Positions 61,500-64,000 of a DNA stretch of 64,000 nt are shown here, piece by piece (within the stretch, counting starts at the first letter, position 1; every line of letters starts with the position of its first letter). The stretch is taken from contig NZ_CP012590.1 in NCBI RefSeq assembly GCF_001278845.1, positions 1,488,001 to 1,552,000 of the forward strand. The letters run 5' to 3'. This DNA comes from Actinomyces sp. oral taxon 414 (GTDB taxonomy: Bacteria; Actinomycetota; Actinomycetes; Actinomycetales; Actinomycetaceae). A program made the translations under genes and the position numbers. The notes below the pieces were generated by a model, which saw only the letters and a list, made by a program, of their open reading frames with translations, did no database searches and was not told where the DNA came from.

Positions 61500-61646
61500 A
61501 CTCGGTTCACTCCAGTCCGCCGCACGGGAGTGTGCTGGGGCAACGTCCGGGCCGAATCATTCAACGCCACCCTGAAGATTATTCAGCGGGCGCCCGACCA
61601 CATTTATGGGAAGCGACGTTTGGCGGTTCGCCCGCATGAGAAATAA
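61500..61646 (+). pseudogene. IS3-type transposase fragment
   Basis: Reads TGVCWGNVRAESFNATLK, matching the TGVCWDNAxAESF motif of IS3 OrfB, with the last conserved Glu region, then decays to a stop at 61644. 61647-61776 holds another IS-end-like motif, GAATAACCTTC at 61732, and no supported gene. Confidence 0.7.
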
Positions 61647-61776
61647 TGGCCGACGAAATCAACGTCCACAACCTCATGAGAAACGGACTGCCGTCATATC
61701 TCCCCCAGGAATGCATGCAGACGCCAACTGAATAACCTTCAAGCCAAATGTCGAACGAACAGGTTTTTGAACATTC

Positions 61777-62130
61777 ATGACGATTAATATTCGTGAGCGC
61801 ATTAATTCTATCTTGCCAGCAACGGTGACGAGTTTCGAGCTGGTGTCAGATACTGTTCCAGTCATGCATGCCGATATTATGGGACTTCAAATTTGGGGCG
61901 TCTTTGTGGGGCAGAGCGAGGGAGAGACGCTGTGGGATGAAATGAATCCATCGGATCTTGCTGTTCGCCTGAAAGCATTCGAGAAAAATGACCTGTTGTC
62001 GATGGATGGCGGCCCGGGTTGGCTGCATCTAGATTTTACAAATGGGTGGATTCGCATTGTGGCAGACACATGGGAATGGGAACCATGGTCGATTATTTTT
62101 CCTGAGATCTGGTGGACTGGGGACATATGA
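61777..62130 (+). CDS. immunity-like protein
   Basis: A 117-residue protein of low GC. Contains WLHLDFTNGWIRIVADTWEW then EPWSI near the C-terminus, the same pattern as the proteins at 60601 and 60998. ATG 61777 with a weak ribosome-binding site. 62131-62370 holds no gene I can support. Confidence 0.55.
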   Translation: MTINIRERINSILPATVTSFELVSDTVPVMHADIMGLQIWGVFVGQSEGETLWDEMNPSDLAVRLKAFEKNDLLSMDGGPGWLHLDFTNGWIRIVADTWEWEPWSIIFPEIWWTGDI

Positions 62131-62370
62131 GGATCATCCGACGGACGTCCGAACGCATTTTTGAGAAGAGAGTCGATACACCCGCCGAGCCAGGGGCGGC
62201 GCGAGGGGGCACTTGTGGACGAAGATGACATCGGCGACGACCTCGCCGGTGACGGGATTGATCAGACGCCTTTGTTGTCGCCACGCGGGTCGCGCTGCAC
62301 CCGCATCAACACACCAGACCCCCAGAGATCAGACAACCGCTCATCGACTTTGCCGACCCTATGCACCGTC

Positions 62371-62438
62371 CTTTTCCTTTCCGCACCACCACACCGATCC
62401 CCAGCCCCGAACCGCCAGTTCTGGTGAGAAAGGCTCAG
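62371..62438. mobile_element. right-end remnant of the IS5-type element
   Basis: Matches 59650-59718 over about 68 bp (CCGCACCACCACACCGATCC; GGTGAGAAAGGCTC). No left end or transposase nearby. Confidence 0.8.
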
Positions 62439-62444
62439 TAGATC

Positions 62445-62789
62445 ATGTTTCGTTCACTTGACGACCTGACCGACCTTCCGTACATAGTATCGATTCGGCA
62501 GGAGGAGGAGATCATCAAGTTACTCATGAGCATGCCGCTCGATTATTTGCGGCAAAATTATGAAGCATTCGACGACGCCGTGGATGTGCTGATGGTATCT
62601 CACATCGATGTGGGGTACGCGCATGTCACCGAGGAGAATGAGGCGCTGTTCCTTGAGTTCTCACGATGGTTGCCCGCGACGTACGAGGCGCTGGGCCACC
62701 CGAAACCGGCCTCGGACGGCATATTCGCTATGCGCTACGAGACGCTTCGACAGTGGAGAGAAACCGGGATACCGCCTTCTGGCGAATAG
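62445..62789 (+). CDS. immunity-like protein after an IS remnant
   Basis: A 114-residue acidic helical protein (RSLDDLTDLPYIVSIRQEEE; EALFLEFSRWLPATYEALGH). ATG 62445 lies 7 bp from the IS end, so its native upstream region has been replaced and its expression may depend on the IS sequence. Family not recognised. Confidence 0.6.
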   Translation: MFRSLDDLTDLPYIVSIRQEEEIIKLLMSMPLDYLRQNYEAFDDAVDVLMVSHIDVGYAHVTEENEALFLEFSRWLPATYEALGHPKPASDGIFAMRYETLRQWRETGIPPSGE

Positions 62790-62832
62790 ATCTCCATCGG
62801 GACGGGACGTGGAATCGTCACGTCCGCTTGAC

Positions 62833-62957
62833 GCGTCACCTGCCGCTGGACAACTCGCCCTACAAGCAGTAGAATATTCGGGTCTGCCCCGGGGGCGAAA
62901 TATGGTCGGGATGAGAAGTTTCTTCGGGTGTGGGTCCGAGATGGATGGAGGTAGGTC
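62833..62957 (+). repeat. upstream duplicate of 56974-57097
   Basis: Second copy of the 124-125 bp block that precedes each immunity-like gene; includes CCCTACAAGCAGTAGAAT and the ribosome-binding site GGATGGAGGTAGGTC. Confidence 0.8.
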
Positions 62958-63308
62958 ATGTGCTTGCTGTCGGTGAGTGGCTCCGAGTCCCATTGGGGTG
63001 TGAGTCAGTACCTGGAGTTCCCGTGGCTGCTGGAGGCCAAGGCGGAGACGGCCAGGCTCATGAGGGTGTTCATGGATATGGATCCCCGTGAGATCCTCGA
63101 AAACGCGGATGAGTTCTTCAACGTCCTGGAATGCATGTACGTCGTCGTCACCGACGGTCCGTGCTATTTCAAGGGCGAGGACCTGGAGACATGGCGGAAA
63201 TTCCACACCTGGGTGCGGACGACCCTCAAGGACATGTACCCCGACGACCCGGATTTCGACGAGGACTGGGTCGAGGGATTCGAGGTTTACGTCGAGGTGT
63301 GCCAGTAG
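62958..63308 (+). CDS. immunity-like protein, intact copy
   Basis: A 116-residue protein. ATG 62958 after GGAGGTAGGTC. Helical and acidic: HWGVSQYLEFPWLLEAKAET, MYVVVTDGPCYFKGEDLETW, LKDMYPDDPDFDEDWVEG. The only copy of this three-member family (57098, 62958, 63309) that is both complete and in frame. Its stop (TAG 63306-63308) touches the next ATG. Confidence 0.7.
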   Translation: MCLLSVSGSESHWGVSQYLEFPWLLEAKAETARLMRVFMDMDPREILENADEFFNVLECMYVVVTDGPCYFKGEDLETWRKFHTWVRTTLKDMYPDDPDFDEDWVEGFEVYVEVCQ

Positions 63309-63719
63309 ATGGATGAAGCCGTGTCTAGTGGTGCTCGCCCCCACTGGGAGGTGAGAGAGTCCCTCAAGTCCCCCTGGCTGGAGGACGCCTATATCGAATC
63401 GGCCAGGCTCATGAGTGTGTTCATGGATATGGATCCCCATGAGATCCGTGCGCACGAGGGGGAGTTTTTCAACACCCTGTTCTGGATGTATGTCGTCGTC
63501 ACCGACGGTCCGTGCTATTTCAAGGGCGAGGATTTGGAGACATGGCGGAGATTCCACACCTGGGTGCGGACGACCCTCAAGGACATGTACCCCGACGACC
63601 CGGATTTCGACGAGGACTGGGTCAGGTCCATGTTGAGGTGTGCCAGTAGCGGGGGCCGTCTTCTCCCCGCCCGCGGCGTCCGCATCCGCCGAGCGATCTC
63701 AGGAGAGGAGGCGGCGTGA
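63309..63719 (+). CDS. immunity-like protein, tandem copy with frameshifted C-terminus
   Basis: A 136-residue protein. ATG 63309 immediately follows the previous stop. Residues 12-108 match the copy at 62958, but ten bases are missing after DEDWV, so the ancestral stop (CAGTAG at 63644) is read in another frame and the protein runs on through RSMLRCASSGGRLLPARGVR to 63719. The new stop overlaps the next start (GTGA). Confidence 0.65.
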   Translation: MDEAVSSGARPHWEVRESLKSPWLEDAYIESARLMSVFMDMDPHEIRAHEGEFFNTLFWMYVVVTDGPCYFKGEDLETWRRFHTWVRTTLKDMYPDDPDFDEDWVRSMLRCASSGGRLLPARGVRIRRAISGEEAA

Positions 63720-64000
63720 CTGCGGTTGGGGCTGCGGTGGTTCGGGTCGGCCGTCTTGTGTGGGAGGCGGGCGCGGCCGTCGGTCCTCTGCTAGGCAACG
63801 GTGATGCCGTGGGTGTGCTGGGGCGGTGGTTGGACGGCGCCGATGCCGGGCGGGCCGAGGACGCCCTCCTGGCCTCCTATCACTTGTACGACGAGGATCT
63901 GCTCGCGCTGGTCCCCGCCATTGCGCGGTGGGTGGGGGTGGAGTCCGCGGCCGCGCACGTCCGGCGTCTGCTGGGCATGGTCCCGGTCAGGAGGCTGCGT
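63716..64000 (+). CDS. hypothetical protein, partial (runs off right edge)
   Basis: GTG 63716 overlaps the preceding stop by 4 bp and follows AGGAGAGGAGG. At least 95 residues: TAVGAAVVRVGRLVWEAGAA, LGRWLDGADAGRAEDALLAS, HLYDEDLLALVPAIARWVGV. Helical, high GC, no recognised family. Translational coupling to the immunity-like copies suggests membership of the same locus. Confidence 0.55.
   Translation, partial: MTAVGAAVVRVGRLVWEAGAAVGPLLGNGDAVGVLGRWLDGADAGRAEDALLASYHLYDEDLLALVPAIARWVGVESAAAHVRRLLGMVPVRRLR

Noticed and set aside
62093..62284. Minus-strand frame with INPVTGEVVADVIF-like phrase
   Set aside because: Short, no start signal, surrounded by IS debris; not enough to support a gene.

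Overview
The window is from a high-GC actinobacterium, most likely an Actinomycetaceae member (Actinomyces-like). Support comes from the fused cytidylate kinase/Der GTPase gene, the strong G/C bias at third codon positions, GTG/TTG starts, and SWIM-type and RHS-type proteins of actinobacterial style. The genus is an inference from gene content, not a placement.

Layout. 1-9500 is mostly core: a partial unknown gene, cmk-der, a membrane pentapeptide-repeat protein encoded by a near-pure 30-bp repeat, a helical-repeat protein, pgi, a rhodanese and tRNA-Pro(GGG). 9500-15540 is accessory and decayed: a very basic 47-residue peptide, a small membrane protein, a HicA-like/HTH pair behind a shared divergent operator, a broken second copy of that pair, an AbiEii toxin gene that has lost its catalytic core beside an intact partner, and IS-ended segments without transposase. 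15542-24118 holds a SWIM-finger protein and then a tight four-gene block (Ser/Thr kinase with a membrane anchor, zinc-ribbon P-loop GTPase, large tail-anchored protein, multi-pass membrane protein) that looks like an undercharacterised GTPase-based signalling or conflict system. A three-spacer CRISPR array without cas genes follows, next to an IS5-type remnant.

25581-30018 is an ABC efflux-type exporter divergent from a two-component system. 30808-45354 is a carbohydrate island on the minus strand: TIM-barrel isomerase, Gfo/Idh oxidoreductase, lipoprotein binding protein, two permeases, MalK-type ATPase, GH38 alpha-mannosidase and CehA-type PHP hydrolase, nearly all joined by 4-bp start/stop overlaps, with a visible promoter/operator and a ROK regulator and GH2 glycosidase upstream. 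45504-48378 holds a methyltransferase, a D12-type DNA adenine methylase and an aldo/keto reductase.

48498-63719 is a polymorphic-toxin locus. A giant WXG/RHS/Hint protein with a deaminase-like tip is broken by one extra base in a run of eight G. It is followed by its putative immunity gene and a trail of orphan tips and immunity-like genes, one of them triplicated. The trail is interrupted by an IS5-type element that is itself interrupted by an ISL3 element with a perfect 8-bp target duplication.

The most unexpected non-coding signal is a family of four intergenic palindromes (9161, 11797, 15212, 30351). Each is exactly 122 bp, with 22-23 bp arms and a shared core near ATTCCGCGGTTC starting at offset 60. 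Their arms differ in sequence but stay complementary through paired substitutions.
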